Origin: Molanna angustata
Lineage: Eukaryota > Arthropoda > Insecta > Trichoptera > Molannidae
Assembly: GCA_963576475.1 (NCBI GenBank)
Contig: OY754964.1
Location: 48,682,861 to 48,746,860, forward strand
Reading direction: 5' to 3'
Length of the DNA: 64,000 nt
The first letter of the stretch is position 1, and every line of letters starts with the position of its first letter. Position numbers and translations under genes: made by a program. Shown in pieces: positions 11,401 to 26,400 of this stretch. The notes under the pieces were generated by a model. The model searched no databases, was not told the origin of the DNA, and saw only the letters and a list, made by a program, of their open reading frames with translations.

Positions 11401-14400
11401 TGAAAAACATTTAAAAAAAAATATGTAAAAAAAACATGCGAGAAACATTCAAAAATATGTAAAAAAAATAAACAATTGGTTCTCTAGACTGAGAAAATTG
11501 AATGGTTGTAATAAATCCCAATTTGGAAATAAAATCTCCATTTGCATATAATAAAATTAAATGTTAAAAAATAGATGGGTCGATGGCAGAGCGGTTAGCG
11601 CGCTGGGCTAGAAATCCAGTGGTCGCGAGTTCGAATCCTGCCTCGACCGATTTCGTTCACCTATAGCACAAGCATTTATATGCTTATTTTAGGGAACGTA
11701 GGAAGATGTATATGTACTTGTTTAACAAGGACATATTCATTTAAAAAAAATAAATAAATAAATATTGTAGTAATAGTATAAATAATATGAGACGTAACAA
11801 TTCGGAAGTGTGCAAATATACTACATCTGCGCATTTTATATTTGAGTTTCTCGTGTCCGATTGCGGTTTCACCTGAAACATCTCTCATCTGGGGATATCC
11901 ATCCGTTCCTCAAAGAGTCTCCCAACAACATATTATTATGTAGGAAATACAAACTATGGTGGTGTGTCTGAATAAAAGACTTCTCTCTTTAAAACCTGAC
12001 CCATATATCATCCACCTAACATAGACATTTATATCAAACACACAGCTTCAAATTTAAGCCATTCACATAACGACCCACTTTTGGGAGCCGTTTTGTGTTA
12101 TCCCAAGTGGTTAGTGAATGATGTTTTATGGTACGAGAAGCGATCTTCATTTCAAGATACGTTTTATATATTCTATATCAATGAGATTCGTTTGGTGAAA
12201 TTTCAAATTTCTTTTAGGGAAAATAATTTATTCACTAGCATTAGGTAAGAAACCTTAATCAAAATTTGACTTATCTCGTGTAACACAAAACGCTATCACA
12301 CCTTTTGATTATAAATTTCACCAACGAAATCGTGTGTGACCCATTTGTCTTGTTAAATATTTAATTGTGTTTTAATTACAGTAAACTTTACTGTTCAAAT
12401 GGTTCAAAAGACCAGATATCAAGTGACACCTTTGGTAATTTTAAATATATATTTTTTTATATCATCGTTGATGAATTTTTATGACAATCTGAATTCTGCG
12501 TTTGCTTATTTTGTGGATTTTATCAGTAATTGTATACTTTTTAACAGATATAAAACTTTCTCAGATACCAATATTATATAGGATCAATATAAGGATGTAT
12601 CCATAAATATCAGCAAGGGTTGCGATGAGTAAGCGAATTGGGGGTATGTTTGTTTGTAATAATACTCGTATGTAGCAAACAAACAAATGGTGCCGAAACA
12701 TATATTTTGTTTTTGTTTAGCCAAAAATAACAAAACTAGAGAAAACAGGCATAGACCTTTTGATTTTTCAATTATTTTAAATTGTACGCTTTGGCATGAG
12801 CTCGAAAACGGAAGGTATTTGCGTGCTCAGTTTACGAAATCCTCCAGGTAGCAAAATAGGTAGGCATCATGTTAACATTGACGTCTTTTGGATTTACATT
12901 AAACAGTTCAAAACTAACAGCAATAGGTATAATATGTAGGTATTTAAAAACATTTTTTCAATGGGAAGAGAAAATAATTCTTTTGAAAATTTTAACCTAA
13001 CTTAAATAGGTACTTCCAAAAACAAATATTTAAATGTGTTGGAAATCAAATTTAATTTCAAACGTATTTCTTCACAGACTTAATCTATAAAGACTGAACG
13101 TTTTCACCGAGACTACACGTATACAAATACGGGGTATCATGTCTAAAAAAACTGATTTTTTCATTATGTTCGGTTTCTATGTGTCGAATTAATTATTTTA
13201 TTAATAATAATAATAATAATAATAAACCGTTTATTTGTTGTCATTATTGTTACATCAAACAAAAAAATATATATATACAAAATTTTGAACTACAATTGAC
13301 AACAAAAAGGCTATTGCTCAGCTGCGCACTACCAGGTATCCCTGGAGTGCTGCTGGTTTTCAGCAAAGCCTTGAAGCCTTGCATTACAAAAAATATTACA
13401 TTTGATTTTCTGATCTATGACGCCCTACTACGCAAAAGCTTGTTTAGGGTCTCTCATTGTTTCACAATTAAAAAAAATCTATGGAGAAACACATTTTTAA
13501 ATTCATTTTATATTTAATAACCAGGATTAAATTTCAAAAACTTTTCGTTGTTGTTTCAGATCTTCACGAACAGAACCCCCTGAACTGGCTGGTCTCCTTA
13601 GAGCCACAGATGACATCATTGATAGTCTTGTATGTCCTCCACCACCGGGAGACCCAGCTTTGATCTCTGAAGACATGATCTCGGGTCTCATAGTACCAGC
13701 GCCTGGTTGGAGTAAGTACCATTTCACAATGTTTTCAATAATTCTACTATATACCTAACATTAGTAAATAAAAGTCTACAATTATTTAAGTTTTATGTCT
13801 TAGTTTAATGTACCTACGCAAAATTGTTTTTTTTTATATATTTCGACAAGAATACAAATACGTCACATTTTTTATGAAAACTTGATGGCTGAAGCAATCA
13901 CAAAGAGACATCGTTCATTAACAGGTTTTATTTCTTGTTTAAAGGCGGTTTAAGTACTTGAACACAACCTCTTCAAAAGATGTGAAGCCTCGAATACAAT
14001 AGGTATATCTACTCTATAACAATAGTAGACTTTTGATAGTTTTCAAAAGAACAACCAAATACCTACGACTGCAATAAATGACAAGCGCAATACTTTTTGT
14101 TGGAATGATCATTCCATAACTCTGAATGAATCAGATATAAATGCAAATGTCAAACGTACGGAGCGCCGTGACTATTTATTATTATTATTAGACATATCTA
14201 CTTAAAAACCATATTTGATCATAAAATCATTTTCTATTTTTGTCATCGAAATCTGGGTCCTTATGTGCGCCGGTTAATACTCAACTAGTTCAACGAGGGG
14301 TTCGTCAAGGCTGTATTCTGTCGCCACTTTTGTTTCACCTGTACACTGACCGACTGTTCAAACAGGCTACCTCTAACACAAAAGCAGGAGTAAAAGTGAA

Positions 14401-17400
14401 CGGAGTACTAATTAATACTCTAAGATATGCAGACGATACCTTAGTGCTGGCTGATAGTTTTAATAACCTTAAAAAGCTTTTGGAGATAATTAATACTACT
14501 GGGAAAGAGTTTGGTCTGAGCATGAATATATCTAAGACCTAGTTTATTATATTTTGCCAAGAGTCTCATAATAACTTGATTTTGCAACTTGAAAGACAAG
14601 TCATAGAAAGAGTCAAATGTTTTAAATATCTTGGAAGTCATCTCACTGATGATATAGATCCTGACAAGGAACTAAAGTGCCACATCGAGACAGCTCGCGC
14701 GATGTTTTTCAGAATGAAGACACTGTTTTTGTGACGTTAGCTTAAACCTTAAAATAACGCAGCGCCTGGTGAAGTGCTACATATGGTCCATACATACATT
14801 TCATATGGAGTTGAAACATGGTCCATAAAGGTCAATATGCTTAACGGTCTAGAGGCCTTTGAAATGTGGCTGCATCGCCGCATGTTGAAAATTTCCTGGG
14901 TAGATAAAGTGTCAAATGTGGAGGTACTCGGGAGACCAAATGTCGAGCGCGAGCTGGGTTACACAATAAAGAGACAAAAAATATCATATTTGGGTCACAT
15001 TTGAGGTGCAAAGTACAGGCAGCCAAATGATTATGAAGGACAAAATAGAGGGAGGCCGAGGAATAGGAAGACGTCAGATGTCATAGCTCCGCAACATTCG
15101 TGAGTCGACCGACATCAGAGACGTCGGCGAATTGTTCCGTACGGCGGCGAATAGAAATGCCTTCTCAGCAGTGATCGCCAACATGAAGAGTCGTCACCTG
15201 GTATGGCACGAAGAAGAAGATATGCGTCGGCGGTCGGCAATCACATATTATTAACGTTTTGTATTAAAAAAAAAGCCTCATGGTTAACTGTTTTAGCGTC
15301 TGAAACATGTATATTTTTTCGCAAATAAAATCATCTTTCGAAGAAATATTGCAGGTATATGTTTCAATATTTTGTCAATAATTAATATTTGTCCACACAT
15401 TATTCTCAAGTGGCTACCTATTTACTCTGTTTAATGTAATTTATTTTGTATCACCAATAAACTAGTTGCATGTAACACATGAGATCCAACTGTCGATAGC
15501 GATAGTATGTATAGTTGAAGAATAAGTAGCAAACTATAAACTCATAAATCCAAATTATTGAATATTTTAGGATATTTTATTTTCTATACAACACATGTAG
15601 ATATGTATGTCAAGATAGGACAGTATGGAGGTCAGTCCTTTTTCCTACCCAGAATATGCAAATAGCATGATGGTATGTATGTATGTTTGGAGATTTAAGT
15701 ATCAAACTATTAAGTCTTCTTACATATTGTGTTGTCTATGGAATTACGATAAACGTCTAATCATAGGCGACAGCCATACAAATTGTATGAAGTGATGTCG
15801 TCACTAAATTCAATTTTTATAAAAATTGTTAAAAAAAATTGAGATTTACTTCTACAATATTAATATTTTTATAGAAAATTAAATTATCTAGTTGGGGTGT
15901 TTCGGCTTTTTTTTTATATTTTTAAAATATTTGGAAATATAGGCAGTTAAACTCATAAATTTTTCGTAAAAAAAATTTTTTCTTAATAAAAATTGTTTGA
16001 GAAATCCTGGAATTTTTTTGAAAAAACTAATTTGAGATTTTGTATTTGTCTATATTTGTACCAATTTTCAGCGTTCTAGCTTTTATGGTTTCTGAGATAT
16101 ATGGAAAAATAAAGTAAAAATTCAAAAGTTGACAACCCCTGAATGAAACAAAAATTCAAAATTCTGAGTACAAAAGTTTTGTAGGCCAATAACTGTTTAT
16201 ATATTCTGAAATTTTGGGCTCTGTAAATTGAGCGGATCAAAATTTATAAGGGGGGGGGACACAGACACACACAGACAAACGAAATGTTCTACTCCGAATT
16301 CTGAGTAAATCCGTATACGGAACATATATGCTGCGAAGCCTCTAAATTGGTGTTTTTTGACTTAAAAGTTGGAAAAGCCGTGAAAAAAGTAGACATACAT
16401 ACATACATACATACCATCACGCCATGTCCCTTGCGGGGTAGGCAGAGAGAACCGAACGCCACATTTTTCTATCCTGGCATGCATCCCTTGCTTCGTCCAC
16501 ATTCATGCATCGTCTCATACATGCTCGTCTATTGCTCACACTTCTAACATTTCCGTCTTTCAAAATTTCGTTCACATGGTCGTGCCATCCCTTTCTTGGG
16601 CACGAAAAAAGTAGACCCTGCATACAATTACTTCATACACACATCTTGGATTTAAACTGCCTCTTCCTTCAATAGAATTTCATTTTCTTGAACGAATCGA
16701 CAGTTGGATGAACATATTTCTCAATCTAGCTCATGTTTGATTTGATTACATGTACCTACTCCTTGACATAATAAATTACATTTTTCCCTTTTTTAATAAT
16801 TACAATCGTGTCACGTAGAATATCGGGAAATCCACGCTATATTTTCATTACTGGCAATAAATAAAAGTAAACAATATTCTCCCGAAGAGGGTGTGTTTTT
16901 CTCTTTTATTTTAATTTTTTTCTCCTTGGCAATACTCGGAGAGAAACAATCCATTCTCTCAACGCTGTTTTTTTTTCTCCTCGTTAATTAAAAGGAGTGG
17001 GTTGTAGCCAACACTAAACTCTCCACACCATAGTAAGTGTTCATTTTTTCTTCATGAAAGGTTGACAATCTCAAAATGCATTTTTATGAAGAGCATTTAT
17101 ACTAGATTGTTAAACATATATAAGATTCCCAGGGGACACAAGTTTTCACAATACACCATATACACAAAAACATTGTCACGAAACTCTTAGTATGCACTTT
17201 CTACGTGATATATGTTGAAAATTTTTAGTAAAATTGCATTACTAGCAAGATGAGCATGTATGAGACAGTGTATCAATGTTGATGAGGCAATGTATATGTA
17301 ACAATATAGAAGAATGCGGTGTTCGGTTCTCACTGCCTACCCCTTGAGGAAGATAGAAGTGGAGAGTAAAAAATACACTTGTCTATAGAGACACATAACA

Positions 17401-20400
17401 TATCAATATGAAGTTTACCACTCAATTTTCCCATACAGAAGCTATTTTATTTCTGTTATAATATATCAATTTTTCATACAACTAATTGCATGTTACACAT
17501 GAGATCCAACTGTCGATAGCGATATATAACCATTTAACAACAAAGTAACGTAAAGATGGATTACAAGAGAGATAGGAGAAGAGAAAAAGTTAAAAGAGAG
17601 TCCCATACTTCTTCTTCTTCTTCTTCAGCCCTCTGTCTTCCACTGCTGGATATAGGCCTCTTCCATATTCTTCCACTTCCTTCTATCGTTTGCTGCTTGC
17701 AGCCAATGTAGCGTCTGACCCATAATGGGCGGCTACAAACAGCGTCTGTACCCTATGTTAAGGGCGGCTGAAATTCAAAACTCACCAACCCGTCTGGCAA
17801 GCGTGGTGTTTAAATGCCAAACTCCTTCCAAATGAAATGAGTCCCATACAATATACCATAAATTCAAAATAAAAAATAAAAAAGTAAATAAAATAATAAC
17901 AACACATTATAACGAAATAAAATTGACATTTTGCTTCAAGAAATATTGATGCAATAAGTTTTTATATTTTGACAATGACAAGTAATAAATATCGCCTAGA
18001 CTAGAGTATGTTTTACCCAAATAATGAAGCCTTACCTATTTGTACCTATTGGTGGATGTGAACCATACTACATGTTAATTGGGTACCTGTTTTGTGTTAA
18101 AAAAAATTACATCATAAATTATTGACCGCGAGCCAGCGCCAGAAAAATTTACGTCATAGTATAAAGGCTGATTTTTTTCCGTGAAAGGATACCACAACAG
18201 GTGACAACGATTGGATAATATGAACCCTGAGTAGTGGTGGCTTTCGGAGATAACAGCCATCAAAGTGTTGAAAATTGTTATTTTAACATATCAGTTATAG
18301 TATCCTTTTACAGAAACTACGACTTAAGTATAAGTATAAATTTTATATGGGCCCCACTATGCAAAATGACGTAAGTCTAGAGTCGAATATTAACAATTTT
18401 AGTCATAGTTATTTTGTACTTCTAGTCTTTCCTTGTGATGTTCATGGCAAGACCATTCGCAAAGTCGATATATGAATTTGTTTTTTTTTTTATTTTTTTA
18501 TTTTCTATTTCTTCACGGGGAGCAATTATTTTATTTAAAAAGAATGAATACGTCCTTGTAACAAGTACATATACATCCCTTAATTAAGTATATATATACA
18601 TCCCTTGTGCTTAGGTGAACGAAATCGGTCTTGGCAGGATTCGAACTCGCGACCACTGGATTACTAACCCAGCGCGCTAACCGCTCTGCCACCTCCCATC
18701 TAAATGTACTAAGTATGCCGCACGCACGCGTCAAACACGCACCCAAAATAAGGTTATTACATTTTCAGGACTCGTTGTTCCTTGTAATGTAATAAGTACA
18801 TAATGAGTTTCAAATATTTAGGAGTAGAGATTTGCAGCCATAACGACCTATACACTGAAGTCCGCGAACAAGTCAATAAAGCATCTGTCGTATCTGGATG
18901 TTTGAAAAATATGATCTGGAAAAATAAACACATACGTATTGACAGTAAGGTCAGAATATATAAGACATGCGTGCGACCGATCATGACGTATGCTGTGGAA
19001 ACACGAGCAGACACTGTACGAACCAAGGGGCCCTTAAAGACAACGGAGATGAAGGTCCTAAGGTCAATCACTGGTAAAACTCTCCGAGATCGTGTTCGCA
19101 ATGTTCATATAAGGAAAACATGTGGAATAGAGGACATCGTTCGGTGGAGAAGATCCAGAAGAAGGCATTGGATGGACCACGTAGCCAGGATGGACAGTGA
19201 TAGACTTGCGTATATAGCAGCGTATGAAATTCCTTCTGGCCGTCGCCTACCCGGAAGACCACCCAAGAGATGGAAGGATAGCTGGACTAGGAGGTCTACT
19301 AAATGAAGAAGTAGAAGAAGGTGTTCGTTGTTTCACAAATACAGACTGAAATTTCACTTGTACGTATGGTGATGTTAGCATCAAAATATTGCCTTTTTTA
19401 CAACAAGAAAGAAATATACCTACATTATATATTATAGACATAGGTATTATATCATCCAAAACGGGGCTAGCAGTTTTGATATAAAAAAATGTTTCCTCTA
19501 TTACCCAGCTATGTTCATGTTGTATAGGTTCAGATACATTTTGAGGAACACAAAAGGGTATTTGTGTATTATTCTGATGTATGTAAATATGATATATTAC
19601 AGGACAAGGGAAGAGGTAATTCTATGACTTGCGGGCAATACTTAGGTTTACCAACTGGAATATAAATCATCTGCAGACTGAATAAGAAATTTGTCTTTCG
19701 CGATTTGTTCTTTTTTTCAGAATTTAACAATTTCGAGACCATATTTTCAAATTTCAAAAGAATTGGTATCATTCATACTAGGTATACGTTTTGAAATTTT
19801 GAACTGCATTTTTTACTCATAAAAGTATTATAACTTTAATTGTTTTATGGATTATAATGTTTTTATTAATTGACGATTTAAAATAAAGTGCCTAGTTAAG
19901 TACAAAAATGTACAATTGCAACAATACTTGTAGACCCAGATCAAGCGACTGCCAAATTTTCGTCTGAGTATACAGGCTGATTTATTTTCTATAAAAGATA
20001 CCACACCATGTAACAACGATTGGATACTATGAACCCTGAGTACTAGCGATAAACTGCAGGCTAAGTCTGTAAGTAGATCTCGACCGATAAATGTCGAGAT
20101 TAACTGTCAAAATATCGAATAGTCGATATTTTGACAGTTTTGGTAGTCTCTAAGCAGATAACGCGTCGAATCGTTCTCGCCCACTTATTTGACGGCGAGA
20201 TTGGGTCGACATCGAGGCGAGAGACAAGATCTAACGCCGCCATGTTGAATTAAATGTCATTTTTTACGCGAACAATGCCGAATTTCATATTTATTTTGAG
20301 AATAATTATATAAACGGGTTAAACGACGCCGTTAAAGAGATTCTTCAAACCCTTTAAATATTCCGCGGAATTCATTTATTGCTAATTACCACGTAACAAA

Positions 20401-23400
20401 AGTTTTATATGGTTATATATTTATTGGAAATATGCGTCCGTACTTAGATTATAACATTATAATTCTATGCGTCCGTAAATGTTTTCCGTAAGTATAGATT
20501 TGAAATAATTTTTCATTTTGAGAAAGTATTCTTGTAAGCTATTTTATCACATACCTATGTATTTTAACACTTAACAAAAGAAAATTCGGCGTAGTTTTTA
20601 GTAAAAAAATAACACTTGATAAATTGATCGAAATATAATTAAAAATAATTTTTAAAATTACTCTCAAAACATTCAATAAACACTAAATAAGTTAATTTAA
20701 TCGTATTATAACTTGCTTTCGTGCTTTAAAATATGACCATAATATATTTATTTAACAAATTTATGTAAACAAATTTGACATTTATTCAAATCATGAGGAA
20801 AATATTGTGTATTGCCATAAATGATAATTCAAAAATGTACCGCAAGCCAGCCTAACGGCGACAAATACTTATAAGTGCATTTACGAACTCGACAGCGCTT
20901 AGTGACTACGAATTGTCGTCACGGGCGTAAACATGGCGAGAAGAGCGGCGATACGTTGTCGGATCTCGACTTTTTTACTGACTTGGCCTGCTGGATATAA
21001 TAACCTTCACAGTACTGAAAATTGCTCACGTCAGTTATAGAACGAGTACAAAGCTGATTTTTTTTTATATTTACTACGGCAGGCTATTAAAATCATGTCT
21101 TTCAGTTACAGATACTTTGGTTGTGTATTGCACAAAGCAGATAGAAATAAATTCTTCTGCGTGCATTAGATCATTTGACCTCTTTGTGATGGTGGACTAT
21201 CGTGAAAGGAGGAGGTCTTACTGCCTTTCCATCACTTCGTAGGTCTTCCGGTTATTCTTCTACAAAAACAATAGCATTTTATTAAGCTTAGCGATAATCC
21301 TGGCTTGCGAAAGCCTCCAGTACTTAGGGTTCATAGGACGCCTTTGTTGTGTACATACACCTGTTGTAGTATCCTTAAATAGAAAAAAAATTGCCTTTAT
21401 AGTATAACGTAAGTCTGGTAGTAGCTGGGTTTTCCTTTACTATAGATACATATTCTAATTTGATAATAATTAATATTTAAGGCGCGATATTATTGGACAA
21501 CCATTTCTATCAAACAAAATTAATTCCAATTTTACAAATTAATGCAAACCGAAATATTAAGCCTAAGAGTATTTTTATGGCTGTTTTTTTTATATTTCTT
21601 TCCTTGCTGAATATAGGTATGAAAAAGGTAAGTCTGGCACCTGAGGATGGTTGCGTTTACCAGTGCGCATCCTTTTTATAGATAAAAGTAGCATATTTTA
21701 GTATCATTCGTATCTTTCTAAGTCCTTTTTTGTGCTCGTAAACCATCCATCTGATTACAATGGAACTTGGTGGTTTGTTCAGCGCACACCCGGGAAGATT
21801 TTTGAAAAAAGTATTTCTTCTTATTTTTTTAATTTTAGTTTTATTATATTTCAGAAACAGTAAATACAAATTTCACACACGTATGGATTTTATAGGTTCA
21901 AATAATATACAAATACAAATTATATTAAAATAATGTTAAAATCTGCAATTTTCAAGTATAAAAAGGATGCGCACTGGTAAACGCAACCACTCCCAAGTGT
22001 CAGACTTACCTTTTTCATACCTATATCATATCAATAAGAAAGTAAATATCAAAAAAACAGCCATTAAAAAATCATTCATCGAAAACGTTGCTTACCTCTA
22101 GGACTATTAGCTAGAATCCCAGAATAAAGTATAAATAATGCAAAACGTTTGTTTTGTATTTTTCAAAAACTTTGTTAACTCAACCCAAACGTTACAAGCA
22201 TTTATACATCTTGACCCGATGGGCAGGTCTCAGAATTCGCAAATGTTTATTTTTACCTCTATCCTTAATTTATATATCCTTTATTTATATACACATGTAA
22301 TAATATACTGGTCTAAGCTTTAAACGTGAATTATATATGATGCAGGGTCTTTGATATTATAGTTTCCATTATTTTATTTCATTAATTATTCGCTCGTTTT
22401 GGTTATTCCGTATTTTCCCAGCCATACTTACAAAAAGGGCAAACGGACTAATTACAATAGAGGCCGCACAGTGAGGGCCGACGAAGAATAATACGATGGG
22501 TCTCATCCTACACCGTTATTTCTTCTCAAACCCTCGTCCCATGTCTCAGCGGTACACAACGTATTACAGTAGTTCTAGATTCTTCAATGGCTTCCATGGG
22601 AGCCATGCCATAGACCAAACAATCTACAAATTCTTTAAATTAGCGAATCAAGATTTTCTGACTGAACAAAACCTACCATAAATTCTCTTCTTAAGTCAAA
22701 TTATCTGTTTTGAACGTGTAAAGTACGCAATCCAGCAGCAAGATAGGCTTATTTGTGAGTCCTATGGTAATGATAGTTTGAAATCGATCATTCATTTCAC
22801 AAATCCAGAATTCTTATTTTACCGTAGGGGTGAAGTTTTGTAACTGCGATTCCAATCTGAATTTTCGCGACTGTCTAACTTTTGACTCCAATATTTCGCA
22901 TGTTTTATTAAATACAGATTGATTAAATTTCAAATTTTCATTACTCTGGTGTCTGAAAATATCAAAAAATAATAATTAACAACTCCTGTTTTAAAATCAA
23001 AAATACATAAAACAGTTTAAGGTGTATACGAAGTTAGAGCTGATTAGATTTCCATATACACCCGTTCATTTCTTTTAAGTTTTCATCTGTTTTAACTTTT
23101 AAAATAATAATTCATTCGATAAAATGCAGAAAAGGATTGTCTACCCGTAATACTGGGAGAATTTAGTGTTTATTTTCAAATTTATAATCCTAACTTCAAA
23201 CGTTATCGCAAACAAATTGACTTTGATTTTTGTCATTTTCAGTGAATTTTTCCGTTTTTATACCACAATAACGAGAGTGTTACAATATGAATGACGTACA
23301 TTCGCAAACGGGTAATATCTTCCAATATAGTAAATAATGGTCCAGGTAAATATATATAGTAAATTGGTTTAGTTTGTGTATAATAGGTATATAATGTATT

Positions 23401-26400
23401 TGAAACCTAATGTAGATTGATTGAGATACCTACAGGTAAAGGGTAAGCTACGTTTTGTTATAATCTGCGCTATCAAATTATTCTTGATTTGTATGGTTAA
23501 GTCCTGCGGGATAAAACAAAACATATTTCCATTAACAAAGTCATAACTTTTGCTGAAAATTTGAGCAAAATAATTCATATATTTTTTTTTTAACATTTCT
23601 ACGTAGGGGACGCCAGCTATTAGGATTTGGGTCCATTTTACTCTTCCGAAGAAGCGCACTACGTAGCGTTGGGAGGGGTTTGCAATCTAGAAAAGAGTTA
23701 ACTAAGTTTAGTTTGTCGATCGACAATTCTTTATAGAACTCCATTGTACGTTGATATGTTATAAAAATATAAAAATACTTGGTTATAGTTCTATTGTATT
23801 TATTGGATAATTGACGCGTTTCGTGCAAAGCACATCGTCAGAATAATGCTCTACAAATTGTAGAGCATTATTCTGACGATGTGCTTTGCACGAAACGCGT
23901 CAATAATCCAATAAATACAATAGAACTAAAACCAAGTATTTTTATATTTTTATAACATATCAACGTAGAAAAGAGTTTATTAATTCGGATTTTAAAAAGA
24001 CCCGGGTTGTACGAAGGTGGAAACACAGAATTCGGAAGATCGTTCCACAGTCGGGCTGCTGTATTAATAAAGGAGTTCGAGAAGCGACTTGTTCGTATAT
24101 GTTGAAGGTCCACTGTGAATGGGTGCTGCGATTGAGTGAAGCGAGCGACTCTGTTGCGAGTGGGTGGAGGAGGGACCAAAGATGCAAGTTCTTCTGAGCA
24201 ATTCCCGTGGTAGTATCTATAGAATCAACTTAAAATACCGACTCTGCGTCTGTGTTCTAGTTATTGCAATCCATATAAGGTCATGCATAGTTTATTTTTA
24301 ATTTTTTTACAGAAAACACGATTTAAATGTAATAAAATGTTGAATAAAATGCCAATAATTTTACAGAAACAAACAAGAAACCAATATTTTTACATCTGAG
24401 TATTTAGAGAACGCATGAGTTTTTGTGTTAATGGCGTATTACGTATGGTATACTATAGAATTACGTGTGCCATTTACAGCCCAAACTAAAAGTTCAATCA
24501 AATTCATATTAATATCATGTGTGGAAAGTATATATTTACTTAGAGCTGATTAATTTTTCGTAGACATCCATTCATTACTTCTGCATAATTTCATCTCTCA
24601 AAACTTCCAAGGTGCGCTTAAATCTTGAAAAATTGATCTTTAATTTTTCCTTGAAATATCGTATTTAATAGAAATAGGTTCCACGAAAATATATTCAGGG
24701 ATCTTTAACCATTGTACGTGTAAAAGTAAGTCCACCAACTGAAGCAACTTTTTTTATTTTATTTTGTAAACACACAATCTTTATTACAAGTAGGTATACA
24801 AGAATAATTAAGTTCCTACATTACAGGACCAATTAAGTTTATAGAAATAATCACTTGTATGTTAATTGTAATGGCAGATTTATATGTAAAGGAAAGGGAA
24901 TGATATTAGGAATTGGATGGAAAGAGAAACAGGAGAGCTTGAAAAAACACTACTCACCAGAAGCTACAGAGGCATTCAGAAACTTTGTAACTGAATGAAT
25001 GAATGAATGAATGAATGAATGAATGAATGAATGAATGAATGAATGAATGAATGAATGAATGAATGAATGAATGAATGAATGAATGAATGAATGAATGAAT
25101 GAATGAATGAATGAATGAATGAATGAATGAATGAATGAATGAATGAATGAATGAATGAATGAATGAATGAATTAATTAATTAATTAATTAATGAATGAAT
25201 TAATGAATGAATGAATGAATGAATGAATAATATATTTCCAACAGTATAAATATTACAAAGGAACAAAATACAATTTAATTTATACCTAACTGATGATTCA
25301 AATTTAATAATGGACATAATATTAGAGAGGTCTATATTCTTTAAGAACACATAGAGTAAAGTGCTGACACAACCCGAATATTTCAAATTCAACTTCATTT
25401 ATATTGTAAATCTCTTCTATATTTGGGGCTTATGATAAATAATGAGTTATCAATGATTGTAAAAGGATAGAAGATCAGTGAAGAGAAGAAGGTAAAGGAA
25501 GAAGAAAAAGATGATGATGAATAAGTCTTCTTCTTATTTCGATAGATATGTGATCTGTGTTATAGGAGTCGCTCATGGTATTGGAATAAATAAATAATTG
25601 ATAACCTCACCTCAAGGGCGCTTTGAATATATTACAGGTTTTTGTAAGACTCGCGGAATAAGTGAGTTTTCTGAGTAGGGCTAATTTGTCGATTCGCTTC
25701 AATTCAGGTGTTAGTTTATTCCAAGAGGCTGGTCCAGTCACAGCAAAAGCACAATCACCGAAGGATGTGACGTTGACTATTTATTTCAGTTAACTTGCCA
25801 AAGATGGATGTGGTGGCTGACCAAAGTGTTTGATATCGCTCGTTTGCGGTGAGAGGGATGCAGAAGTCTGCAAGATACTGAGGATGTTCAACATAAAAAT
25901 AAATAAATATTAACTTTCAAATAAATTTAAATAAATAAATATATTAATATATTTGTTTTGCAATTTCAGGTAAAGAACTTTATTCTCCGGAAGATGGTGG
26001 ACCTGCCGGTGGAGGTGAAGGTCTGGGAGCGGGGAAAGTCACATCCAGGACTAATTCCTTTGAAATTGAAAATTTGCTCAAGGTAATTATGATTACGTTT
26101 AACTGCCCTCAGGCACTTCCATGGGAACATTCGTGTACGGATTCAAAACAAGGAAGATATAAATAGGACTCACCCACCCCCAAAAGTATTGTCGTATCAT
26201 TTTTCGACCTTGAAGTTTCTAAAAATATCCGAATTAACCTCGCAGCGTTTTGAAAATAACTTGATCTTAGCAGTTCTATAATACGTTTGACGAGATAAAT
26301 GATTGAGAAAATAAATTAATCATCGTTTCGTTCAAAAGAGTTTTAATGATTTTATATATAACTTTAGCGGTTTATATGCTAGTGATCTAGCTCTTCCATA

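Noticed and set aside
11577..11650. Functional tRNA gene
   Set aside because: The head has tRNA boxes but poor acceptor and T-stem pairing. It is followed by a body shared with other copies and an A-rich tail, so it is a SINE.
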